Origin: Phycisphaerales bacterium UBA3158
GTDB taxonomy: Bacteria > Planctomycetota > Phycisphaerae > Phycisphaerales > SM1A02
Direction of reading: 5' to 3'
NCBI GenBank assembly: GCA_002364555.1
Contig: DEYM01000154.1
Span: forward strand, 1 to 5,678
DNA length: 5,678 nt
Below are positions 1-5,597 of the stretch, piece by piece. The position numbers were made by a program, and so were the translations under genes. The notes beneath the pieces are model-generated. The model did not search any database. It had not been told where the DNA came from and saw only the letters and a list, made by a program, of their open reading frames with translations. The stretch's first letter is position 1; every line of letters begins with the position of its first letter.

Positions 1-239
1 TCGAGCAGATTCATCACGCCATCCTGATCCCGGTCACCATTGGGATCCTCCAGAATGAGGGTCTCAGAAGGATCGCGTGTGAGGAACTGCTGAGTGGCTT
101 GGACGGATTGAGGTGTCTCGGCGATCTTCTGGTCACAGCTATCGCCCGTGGACAGGAATCGGGCCAGTGGACAGGGAAGGCCTGTATAGCCGGATAGAGC
201 GGCCAATGTGAGTATGGCAATGGGGAAGAAAATACGCAT
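1..239 (-). CDS. Exported protein with Asp-rich calcium-loop motif (N-terminal part only)
   Basis: The reading frame starts at an ATG (237-239) and is still open at the left edge, giving 79 residues of an unknown total. The start is supported by AAGG at 247-250, seven bases upstream. Residues 1 to about 20 (MRIFFPIAILTLAALSGYTG) look like a signal peptide with a hydrophobic core; no clear lipobox is seen, so secretion by signal peptidase I is more likely than lipoprotein anchoring. Residues 65-77 (DPNGDRDQDGVMN) have the D-x-N-x-D-x-D-x-DG spacing of thrombospondin type 3 or dockerin/EF-hand calcium loops. Two Cys (23 and 35) follow the signal region. The family is not recognised and the catalytic or binding part, if any, lies outside the window. 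The gene follows the S8 protease on the same strand but is separated from it by 288 bases, so it probably has its own promoter. Confidence 0.75.
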   Translation of the reverse strand, partial: MRIFFPIAILTLAALSGYTGLPCPLARFLSTGDSCDQKIAETPQSVQATQQFLTRDPSETLILEDPNGDRDQDGVMNLL

Positions 240-272
240 TACGTGACCTTATGTGTGCTTCGGGGGTAAGCA

Positions 273-300
273 GTACTAGATACGCTCAACAGGTGGTCAA
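273..300 (-). promoter_or_regulatory. Possible sigma-70-type promoter for the left-edge exported gene
   Basis: On the minus strand TTGACC (295-300) is followed after 16 bases by TAGTAC (273-278). The -35 box is good and the -10 box is poor. A transcript from here would have a leader of roughly 25-30 bases before the ATG at 239, which fits the ribosome site at 247-250. This is a pattern match only; planctomycete promoters are poorly defined. Confidence 0.25.
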
Positions 301-361
301 AGGTTGCGAGGATGTCAGATAATCGAGAGATAAGTCCTGATTATTCATTTCATTACAAGCA

Positions 362-380
362 TTCATCAGATTCTGATGAA
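362..380. repeat. Near-perfect palindrome in the 240-527 intergenic region
   Basis: TTCATCAGA (362-370) and TCTGATGAA (372-380) are exact inverted copies around one base. In RNA this gives an 8-bp stem with a three-base loop. No T-run follows on either strand, so it is not a standard intrinsic terminator. It lies about 120 bases before the start of the left-edge gene and about 150 bases after the stop of the protease gene. It could be a binding site for a dimeric regulator or an RNA-stabilising hairpin. The rest of 240-527 holds only the weak promoter candidate and a 6-bp inverted pair, CCAGTA (408-413) with TACTGG (425-430). I see no gene there and no convincing terminator for the protease gene. 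Confidence 0.5.
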
Positions 381-527
381 GTCGGTCATCTTCCCACGCA
401 ACTGGGTCCAGTATTCACATGATTTACTGGCGGATGGGTCCGGTTCACGGGCTGATGCGGTGGCACATCCGAAATCGAATACTCGTCGATGTTCAGGATC
501 CGATGGTCTGGATGGCGTGGCTCGCGA

Positions 528-2261
528 CTACTCGCATGAGCCCCATGAATCGATGATCAGAAGAATATCAGCCACATCGGTGGTTCCGTCATTGTTGCAG
601 TCCCCGCCGGATGCACCCCACTGATCGATCGCCTGAAGAAGATCATTTATCCCCACCTGGTCATCTCCAGTGAGATCGGCAGGACATCCGTTGGCCAGAA
701 TCACGGCCTCGTTGGCATTGACCATGCCCCATCCATAAGAGGTGTCGTACCCCGGACTCCCGAGATCGGTGGCAGTCGAGTAGAGGATGTCCTCGACTTC
801 GAATGCATCGAGTGAATCGTCGACGGACAGGACGAGTGCCGCACAGCCGGCTGCATATGGAGATGCGAACGAGGTTCCCCACATGAAGCTGTAGTCGGTG
901 TTTGTATAGCCATCGGCTCCGGTTCGATCAGTTGAATAGATCGCCGCCCCCGGGGCAGTCATGCTCTGTCCATTTCCATACGTGCTGAAGCCGGCAAGGG
1001 CACCCGTGTTCTCAAGTGCCCCAATGGCGTTCACCGTCTCGAGATTGGCTGGATAGCCGATGAATTCAGAGGAGTCATTGCCTGAGCATGCGAAATGCAC
1101 CATTCCATTGTTACGCGTTGATTCATACAGTGCTTCTATCGCGGCGCTTGATCCACCATAGAGGTTGCTGTTGTTACTGACGCGTGCACCAATGTCCTGT
1201 CCCCAATCGATCGCATCGGCCGTCCAGCTGTAGGAGGCGGACCATCCGCCACTGCAGTCCAGGCTCGATACGAAACATCTTGCGGAGACCGTCAGGCATC
1301 CAGGTGCGACACCAGCGGTACCGATTGAATTGTTGACTCTCGCGGACACGCAGCCCGAGACGGGAGTTCCGTGATAGTCGCATTCATTACCGGGGCCACC
1401 ATTCAAGAGCGGATCGCCGGTGAAGTCCTTGCCGGTTATCTGGTTGATGTCGGGATGATTCTGCTGTGTTCCGGTATCGATGATCAGGACAATGATCGAG
1501 TCGTCACCCTGCGTGGTATCCCAGCATTCCAGGATATCCATGTCCATGTCCGCGACCCCCGGTCCCCAGCCGACATCCTGTCCCGTGTTGTGCAATCCCC
1601 AGCAGGACGGGAAGCCGGGATCATTCGGAACGGCAGCACCGCCACCGATGAAGGTCATGTCCGGTTCGGCGAATCGGGTAGCGCCATGGGTCGCGATCTT
1701 GTTGGCTTGGGCCAGTATTTCAAATCCGTTCCTGGAGTCGCTTTGGATCTTGTACGAGCCCGGAAGCGCATTCCATGCCTGTTGTCCAACTGGCCTGACA
1801 GCCATCGAATCGAGTATGGAATTCACTTCATCGGTGCCGTTTTCGTCGTTGAATTGAGCAAGAATCACCGGTGAGGCGACCAGTGGTTGACCACCGGAAT
1901 TGATGAAGACCGGTGAGGCGTAGAGTACGCCTGGCCGCTCGGAGAGTTTCTGGACGAGACTGACGAGACCTTTGACATCGCGAAGATCCTGTGGAACTTC
2001 CAGCACATGAAGATCGTCTGCGAGGATCTGCAGAACAGGGAGATCATCCAGCTGCTCGAGATCCTTCGACACCGAATCAAGATGCACGGCGACCTGGGCA
2101 AAGTCGTAGGTCAGAGACTTGCGTTCCTTGAAACGGTACATGTGAGGCGATTGGAGATCGAGGTGCACCCCGGATTCGGATGGTGCGATTCGACTGGGAT
2201 CCATTGCCGAAGCAGTGGATGCAACCAGCATGGCGACTGTGATGGCAAGGCTCGTCTTCAT
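528..2261 (-). CDS. Secreted subtilisin-like serine protease (peptidase S8) with C-terminal dockerin-like domain
   Basis: This is an endopeptidase of the S8 family, 577 residues from the ATG at 2261. That start is chosen because it opens a clear signal peptide (MKTSLAITVAMLVASTASA, residues 1-19, AxA cleavage site) and has a weak GGA six bases upstream. The frame continues upstream to 2438, but that extension has no secretion signal and overlaps the neighbouring gene. Residues about 20-205 look like a propeptide and contain no Cys. The catalytic domain covers about 211-525: Asp262 in IIDTG, His297 in DYHGTP, oxyanion Asn395 in CSGND, and Ser464 in WGTSFASP. All key residues are present, so it should be active. 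Nine Cys in this domain suggest disulfides. Residues 526-577 form a dockerin-like tail with two Asp-rich loops (DLTGDDQVGIND and DCNNDGTTDVAD), each followed by a WG. The substrate is unknown; secretion and surface attachment are inferred. Confidence 0.93.
   Translation of the reverse strand: MKTSLAITVAMLVASTASAMDPSRIAPSESGVHLDLQSPHMYRFKERKSLTYDFAQVAVHLDSVSKDLEQLDDLPVLQILADDLHVLEVPQDLRDVKGLVSLVQKLSERPGVLYASPVFINSGGQPLVASPVILAQFNDENGTDEVNSILDSMAVRPVGQQAWNALPGSYKIQSDSRNGFEILAQANKIATHGATRFAEPDMTFIGGGAAVPNDPGFPSCWGLHNTGQDVGWGPGVADMDMDILECWDTTQGDDSIIVLIIDTGTQQNHPDINQITGKDFTGDPLLNGGPGNECDYHGTPVSGCVSARVNNSIGTAGVAPGCLTVSARCFVSSLDCSGGWSASYSWTADAIDWGQDIGARVSNNSNLYGGSSAAIEALYESTRNNGMVHFACSGNDSSEFIGYPANLETVNAIGALENTGALAGFSTYGNGQSMTAPGAAIYSTDRTGADGYTNTDYSFMWGTSFASPYAAGCAALVLSVDDSLDAFEVEDILYSTATDLGSPGYDTSYGWGMVNANEAVILANGCPADLTGDDQVGINDLLQAIDQWGASGGDCNNDGTTDVADILLIIDSWGSCE
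531..686 (-). other. Dockerin-like calcium-loop domain of the S8 protease
   Basis: These bases encode residues 526-577 of the protease. Two repeats of about 20 residues are visible (529-549 and 554-574), each with spaced Asp/Asn calcium ligands, a hydrophobic helix and a closing WG. Cys526, Cys555 and Cys576 bracket the unit, as in the Cys-containing dockerin type common on planctomycete exported proteins. The same layout ends the beta-helix protein. Confidence 0.75.
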
Positions 2262-2350
2262 GTTTGATCCAATTCGATTTAAAAACAGTGTCTTCGGATT
2301 ACCGACAGGCGATCGTTCAATCGTAACTGCTGAATGAATCAGGTTTCGAT

Positions 2351-2377
2351 AAAAAAAACCGACCGGGTGAAAATCGG
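2351..2377 (-). terminator. Short intrinsic terminator after the DUF2071 gene
   Basis: On the minus strand CCGA (2374-2377) pairs with TCGG (2359-2362) around an 11-base loop, followed immediately by eight T (2351-2358). The stem is only four base pairs, which is weak. The unbroken T8 and the position three bases after the stop codon (2381-2383) favour a real terminator for the three-gene cluster. The remaining 90 bases up to the protease start would then hold the protease promoter, which I could not define. Confidence 0.45.
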
Positions 2378-2380
2378 AAG

Positions 2381-3115
2381 CTACTTGATTCGTTTGATTG
2401 GCCAGGCATGTACATGCACCGGTCTGGCTGCATGGCACAGTGGGGGGCCGTCGATTTCAAGTCCCGCCTCGGCCACCAGTCGATCGTCGAGTTGTGGAAC
2501 GTCCGCCTCGCACAGCTGCCAGGGATCGTGATGGACGACGCCGCGCCAGACACGTCCACGCGAGGCCGAATAGAGGCAATAGCGTTCCGTCAGGAAATGT
2601 TCGATGGAACCCGGAGAGGTTTGTGGAAGTTCCTCGCCCACACGCCACTGGATACGGCTGCCGATTCCCGAGGGTCTCTTGACCGTGTAGGTGCATAGAT
2701 CGCCTTCATGGCTGACCTTGAACCTGGCGAACACATAGTTGAGCTTCCAGATCAGCCTGGCTGTCCAGACCGCCAGCGGGTTGGCCGCATCGAGACTGAA
2801 GAACCAGACACCCGGCACTCCGTTGCACTTCACATACGTTCGGACGTTGCATTCATGGAACCGGGTGAATCCCGGGATTCTGGGCAACGACCACATCCTG
2901 ACCCGGTCCATGGTGAAGGGGACCAGTCCGATCCAGGCCTTGCCATCATGTGTATCGGCTTCGAGACCTGATGGCAGAAGCGACTGGAGCTGATCGGCAT
3001 CGACCGGCCAGTGCATGAAAAGGAGATCACGCCAGACCATGTCGATGGCCCAACCAGGCGTGTCGTGTCTATTTCTCCACTGTTCTGTCTGCTCGGAAGC
3101 CGTCATGGTGTTCAT
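2381..3115 (-). CDS. DUF2071 (YqjF/COG3361-like) family protein
   Basis: The 244-residue product resembles the DUF2071 family, whose fold is related to acetoacetate decarboxylase and whose function is not established. Supporting stretches are LLFMHWPVDADQLQSLLPSG (31-50), WIGLVPFTM (61-69), FHECNVRTYV (86-95), PGVWFFSLDA (101-110), FLTERYCLYS (174-183), HHDPWQL (195-201) and VHVHAWPIKRI (233-243). The length is normal for the family. There is no signal peptide, so the protein should be cytoplasmic. The ATG at 3115 has AGGA four bases upstream; an ATG three codons later (3106) is possible but lies 13 bases from the same site. Only 49 bases separate it from the small gene upstream and no terminator is visible between them, so the two are probably co-transcribed. 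I cannot assign a substrate. Family assignment is from recognition and fairly secure. Confidence 0.85.
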   Translation of the reverse strand: MNTMTASEQTEQWRNRHDTPGWAIDMVWRDLLFMHWPVDADQLQSLLPSGLEADTHDGKAWIGLVPFTMDRVRMWSLPRIPGFTRFHECNVRTYVKCNGVPGVWFFSLDAANPLAVWTARLIWKLNYVFARFKVSHEGDLCTYTVKRPSGIGSRIQWRVGEELPQTSPGSIEHFLTERYCLYSASRGRVWRGVVHHDPWQLCEADVPQLDDRLVAEAGLEIDGPPLCHAARPVHVHAWPIKRIK

Positions 3116-3164
3116 CGATTCCTGTCATCCAAGCGGGTTGATCGGACATCAGGAGGGTTAAAAG

Positions 3165-3452
3165 TCAATGAAAGAGGCTTCGTATGATTCCCAACCAGTG
3201 TCTCTTGACCATGAATCGGCCATTGATCAACGTCGCCGTGGCCACGAGCGTCCCCTTGACCCGTACCTGGATGGTCACGGGGTCGGTGTCAGGAGTTCCG
3301 CCCACCGGAATGGGTCTTGGAAGTTCCTTCTGCAGGTGGCGAATGGAGCCCAGTGATTCGAAGTCCATGGTCAGCTGTGAATCCTGCCCGTGGAGCCGGG
3401 CATGATGTAGTCCTGATCGGATACTGAGATCACCGCTGAGTCGTATTCCCAC
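3165..3452 (-). CDS. Small protein of unknown function, second gene of a coupled pair
   Basis: This is a 95-residue frame starting at GTG (3450-3452) and ending in TGA (3165-3167). The start is chosen because GGAG (3461-3464) sits eight bases upstream. The product has no signal peptide or membrane segment. Alternating polar and hydrophobic stretches such as IRLSGDLSIRSGL (about residues 3-15) and VTIQVRVKGTLVATATLING (59-78) suggest a beta-rich fold, joined by a Pro/Gly/Asp-rich linker around 45-58. It lies in the same frame as the gene upstream: only a TAG and one GAC codon separate them. It could therefore be a separate, translationally coupled gene (preferred), or the second half of one protein interrupted by an amber codon. 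It is followed after 49 bases by the DUF2071 gene. The family is not recognised. Confidence 0.6.
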   Translation of the reverse strand: MGIRLSGDLSIRSGLHHARLHGQDSQLTMDFESLGSIRHLQKELPRPIPVGGTPDTDPVTIQVRVKGTLVATATLINGRFMVKRHWLGIIRSLFH

Positions 3453-3455
3453 GTC

Positions 3456-3659
3456 CTAGGCTCCGTCGTGTGTGCGAGTCTGGATTCGAAGCGTTCCATC
3501 GAGCTGCCATGATGCATTCTTGGCATTTTCACCGGTGCTGCTGGGCACGCCGATGGTCATATTCTCGAATGTATAGATGATTTCGGCGTTTTTACCGGTC
3601 AGATGCTCGTAGAGGCCCATGGCCAGTTCGGGCCAGGTGTGGGTTTCATTGGATGACAT
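3456..3659 (-). CDS. Small protein of unknown function, first gene of the DUF2071 cluster
   Basis: This is a 67-residue frame from an ATG at 3659, with AAGGA at 3666-3670 six bases upstream, to a TAG at 3456-3458. The product is soluble and acidic-to-neutral, with no signal peptide. An N-terminal helix-like stretch (WPELAMGLYEHLTGKNAEII, residues 9-28) is followed by probable beta-strands (YTFENMTIGVP, 29-39, and SWQLDGTLRIQTR, 50-62). It is the first gene after the terminator of the beta-helix gene and so probably the promoter-proximal member of a three-gene unit ending at 2381. The stop is in frame with the next gene, which restarts four bases downstream. I do not recognise the family; the ribosome site and compact operon spacing are the evidence that it is real. 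Confidence 0.65.
   Translation of the reverse strand: MSSNETHTWPELAMGLYEHLTGKNAEIIYTFENMTIGVPSSTGENAKNASWQLDGTLRIQTRTHDGA
3461..3464 (-). promoter_or_regulatory. Internal ribosome binding site that decides the GTG start at 3452
   Basis: GGAG on the minus strand lies inside the last codons of the upstream small gene and eight bases before GTG. This spacing is near ideal for re-initiation after the TAG stop. It favours two proteins made by coupled translation over one protein broken by a nonsense codon. Confidence 0.5.
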
Positions 3660-3692
3660 GTCGATTCCTTAGCGTGGATGAATGGAGTGTGT

Positions 3693-3709
3693 GCAGGGAC
3701 CCCCCCTGC
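3693..3709. promoter_or_regulatory. GC-rich hairpin in the leader region of the small-gene cluster
   Basis: GCAGGG (3693-3698) pairs with CCCTGC (3704-3709) around a five-base loop, with a run of seven C/G at 3700-3706. It lies 33 bases upstream of the ATG at 3659, between the terminator at 3758-3798 and the ribosome site at 3666-3670, so it would lie in the leader if transcription starts upstream of it. No T-run follows. It does not cover the ribosome site. Its role is unknown and it may be chance. No promoter boxes stand out in 3671-3757. Confidence 0.3.
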
Positions 3710-3757
3710 GGTAGACCAATCGTAGGCGCTTCATCGGCTGGGGACCACGGCTAGTTT

Positions 3758-3798
3758 GAAACAAGAAACAGCCCCGAAAGGGTCTCTGCCGGGGCTGT
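3758..3798 (-). terminator. Intrinsic terminator of the beta-helix gene
   Basis: On the minus strand ACAGCCCCG (3790-3798) pairs perfectly with CGGGGCTGT (3768-3776) around a 13-base loop, followed by the T-rich TTCTTGTTTC (3758-3767). It starts seven bases after the stop codon at 3806-3808. Its stem core and loop nearly match the terminator at 5535-5567. Confidence 0.85.
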
Positions 3799-3805
3799 GG
3801 TGGGT

Positions 3806-5467
3806 TCAGTAGCAGGATTTTCCAAAACGACTCAGTGCCGTAAGTATGTCATCCACATTGACCACGCCGTTGCCATCACAGTCGGCGTTGACATCATTCG
3901 AACCCCAGGCAGACAGGATGTAGATCACATCGTTGGTATCGATGAAGAGATCGCCGGTGGCATCGCCGAGGCAATCAGGGCATTCATCGGCAATGGTGTT
4001 GCCTCCATAGTCGTTCCAGTTTCCATCGATCTGATCGAGATCATTACCACAGACAATGCTATCCACGAGGAGGCAGATGCCGCCATCAAAGTCGACATGG
4101 ATCCCACCACCTTTGTAAGAAGCCCTGTTGTTCAAGACGGCGCTCCCGTCAAGTATTGCAATACTCGAGGAATCACAGTTGATGCCACCCCCGGTACCGG
4201 CAGTGTTATCCAGGATCTGACAGCTGATGATGTCGGGATCGCTACTGAAGCAGTTGATTCCGCCACCTTTGTACGCCGAGTTCTCGGAGAGCGTGCAATT
4301 TGTGATAGTGACATCACTGTAAAGGCAGCTGATGCCGCCTCCGCGTTGGTCGGCTTGATTGTTCGTGATCATGCAGTTTGAAATGACAGCATGGCTTTGC
4401 GTGTAGCAGAATATTCCACCACCAGAACACGAGAACTCAGAGCTGCTGGCTGTATTGCCCGAAATCGTGCAGTTGGTGATAGTGGGAATGCTCTGGTAGC
4501 TGGTTATGCCGCCTCCATCCTTGGAGCTGTTATTCATGATTATGCAGTCGACGATGTTGGAGTCACTGTTCTGCAAGTGGAGTCCGCCACCGTAGTTTTC
4601 ACATGTGTTGTTGGATATCAGGCAATCGTCGATGGTGGAGCTCAGGCCGATCGAGTTGATTCCACCACCCTTGTAGGTAGCTGAGTTCCCCTGGATCTTG
4701 CAGCCGCTGATCGAGGCGGTGATATCAAATCCGGCTTTGCCCCTGCACCTGATGCCGCCTCCGTATCCCTGGACATTTTCTGTCCCAGCCGAGTTTCCCT
4801 CGATCGTACAGTCGCTGATGATGATGTGTTCATTGGTGTAGCAGGAGATTCCGCCTCCAGAGCTGTTGGCGGCATTGTTGGAGATCGTGCAATCGGTGAT
4901 GACGGGGTTGCCTCCTGATGAGTTGATACCGCCGCCATTGCTGTAGATGAGAAGCTCGTCTCTACCAGTCGTGTTCTTCATGACCGTGCAACTGGAGATG
5001 TTCGGGTTGCTCATGTCCCCACACCAGATTCCACCGCCACCATATATGGAGGTGTTGTTCGTGATCGTGCAGCCGGTGATGGTGGGGTCTGCGAAGACGC
5101 AGTAGATACCGCCGCCGAAGTTTGCGGAACCACCAGTGATGATCAGGTCTTTGATCACGGTGCCTTTGTCTTCCTCGGATTGAATCACGAACACGCTGCT
5201 GCCGGCATTGCCGCCATTGATGGAAGTTGCCAGAGATCCATTGCTGTTGAGTGTGCCCTGGATGGTGATTGCCTTGCCGCCTGGGTTGAGGAGATGTTCG
5301 TTGTATGTGCCGGCTTCTATATGAATCACATCACCATCTTTCGACGCATCAATGGCATCTTGTATCAGTGCATGGTCATTGGGGACATTGATCAAATCGG
5401 CGAGCGATGCAGATGTTCCAATGAAAATTGAACAGAATCCGATGGTTGCTACGCTGATGTGTTTCAT
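3806..5467 (-). CDS. Secreted parallel beta-helix (pectin-lyase-like) protein with dockerin-like tail
   Basis: The product is 553 residues from the ATG at 5467, chosen because it opens a signal peptide (residues 1-23, ending SLA before DLINV). A TTG at 5491 in the same frame would add eight residues with no better ribosome site; neither start has a clear Shine-Dalgarno. Residues 24-100 match the usual entry to right-handed beta-helix proteins: VPNDHALIQDAIDASKDGD, then IEAGTYNE and GKAITIQG. Residues about 100-475 are degenerate rungs of 25-34 residues with the pattern I-x-x-C-x-I-x-x-N-x-A...GGGI, with 13 GGGI/L turns. Residues 497-553 form a dockerin-like tail with Asp-rich loops near 502-513 and 529-540. 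Proteins of this fold include polysaccharide lyases and adhesins; no catalytic residues can be picked out, so substrate binding or surface structure is as likely as an enzyme. A strong terminator follows the stop. Confidence 0.9.
   Translation of the reverse strand: MKHISVATIGFCSIFIGTSASLADLINVPNDHALIQDAIDASKDGDVIHIEAGTYNEHLLNPGGKAITIQGTLNSNGSLATSINGGNAGSSVFVIQSEEDKGTVIKDLIITGGSANFGGGIYCVFADPTITGCTITNNTSIYGGGGIWCGDMSNPNISSCTVMKNTTGRDELLIYSNGGGINSSGGNPVITDCTISNNAANSSGGGISCYTNEHIIISDCTIEGNSAGTENVQGYGGGIRCRGKAGFDITASISGCKIQGNSATYKGGGINSIGLSSTIDDCLISNNTCENYGGGLHLQNSDSNIVDCIIMNNSSKDGGGITSYQSIPTITNCTISGNTASSSEFSCSGGGIFCYTQSHAVISNCMITNNQADQRGGGISCLYSDVTITNCTLSENSAYKGGGINCFSSDPDIISCQILDNTAGTGGGINCDSSSIAILDGSAVLNNRASYKGGGIHVDFDGGICLLVDSIVCGNDLDQIDGNWNDYGGNTIADECPDCLGDATGDLFIDTNDVIYILSAWGSNDVNADCDGNGVVNVDDILTALSRFGKSCY
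3809..3982 (-). other. Dockerin-like calcium-loop domain of the beta-helix protein
   Basis: These bases encode residues 496-553. Two Asp/Asn loops, GDATGDLFIDTND and DCDGNGVVNVDD, are each followed by a hydrophobic helix and WG or FG. Cysteines at the CPDC opening, at ADC and at the KSC end match the positions of the Cys in the protease tail, so both belong to one domain type. Confidence 0.75.
4100..5116 (-). repeat. Thirteen degenerate beta-helix rung repeats marked by GGGI/L
   Basis: Within the beta-helix protein, triple-Gly turns followed by Ile or Leu begin at residues 118, 144, 178, 204, 236, 267, 293, 318, 349, 376, 401, 426 and 453. Spacing is 25-34 residues. Between them, the Cys before the second strand (133, 160, 193, 220, 256, 282, 308, 333, 365, 391, 416) and Asn pairs two to five residues later recur. 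The DNA has diverged enough that no perfect long repeat remains, which suggests old duplication and selection on the protein pattern. Confidence 0.85.
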
Positions 5468-5534
5468 ATGAACGTCATCATGCCAGATCAATTTTCAAGA
5501 TCAAGGGTGTACGTGCCATAACGAGAACATGGGC

Positions 5535-5567
5535 AACAAAAACCCCCGATAGAGTCTCTGCCGGGGG
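5535..5567 (-). terminator. Intrinsic terminator for a gene beyond the right edge
   Basis: On the minus strand CCCCCG (5562-5567) pairs with CGGGGG (5543-5548) around a 13-base loop, followed by TTTTTGTT (5535-5542). The direction implies a minus-strand gene entering from the right. Its last codons cannot be identified with certainty; one open frame ends in TGA at 5621-5623. The region also separates that transcript from the beta-helix gene, whose promoter must lie in about 5468-5534. Confidence 0.75.
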
Positions 5568-5570
5568 CAC

Positions 5571-5597
5571 TCTGGATCACAGTTGATGTGATCCAGA
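5571..5597. repeat. Perfect 10-bp hairpin next to the right-hand terminator
   Basis: TCTGGATCAC (5571-5580) and GTGATCCAGA (5588-5597) are exact inverted copies around a seven-base loop. On the minus strand this hairpin comes just three bases before the terminator stem, giving two hairpins in tandem. It could protect the 3' end of the transcript, back up the terminator, or be a protein-binding palindrome. No T-run follows on the plus strand. Confidence 0.6.

Noticed and set aside
14..220. A 68-codon minus-strand frame overlapping the left-edge gene in another phase.
   Set aside because: The overlapping frame starting at 239 has a ribosome site, a signal peptide and a calcium-loop motif; this one has none of these.
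376..624. An 82-codon plus-strand frame across the 3' end of the protease gene.
   Set aside because: It starts inside the palindrome, has no ribosome site and runs antisense to the dockerin-like tail.
1371..1874. A 167-codon plus-strand open frame opposite the protease catalytic domain.
   Set aside because: The minus strand encodes the conserved S8 motifs over the same bases; the plus-strand product shows no family resemblance.
2262..2438. An N-terminal extension of the protease frame by 59 residues.
   Set aside because: It would place the signal peptide internally, overlaps the end of the DUF2071 gene and crosses its terminator. The ATG at 2261 gives a normal exported protein.
3168..3356. 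A 62-codon plus-strand frame preceded by AGGAGGG ten bases before its ATG.
   Set aside because: The ribosome-like site is attractive, but the product is low in recognisable structure and is antisense to the second small gene. The AGGAGGG lies in the gap between minus-strand genes and is probably chance.
3797..4381. A 194-codon open frame on the plus strand, opposite the 3' part of the beta-helix gene.
   Set aside because: It is an antisense shadow of a repetitive, stop-poor coding region. It lacks a recognisable domain, and the opposite strand has a signal peptide, rungs and a tail that are clearly selected.
4100..5116. The regular repeats could be read as a CRISPR array or satellite DNA.
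   Set aside because: They are coding repeats of 75-102 bases in frame with a beta-helix pattern, without identical repeat units or unique spacers.
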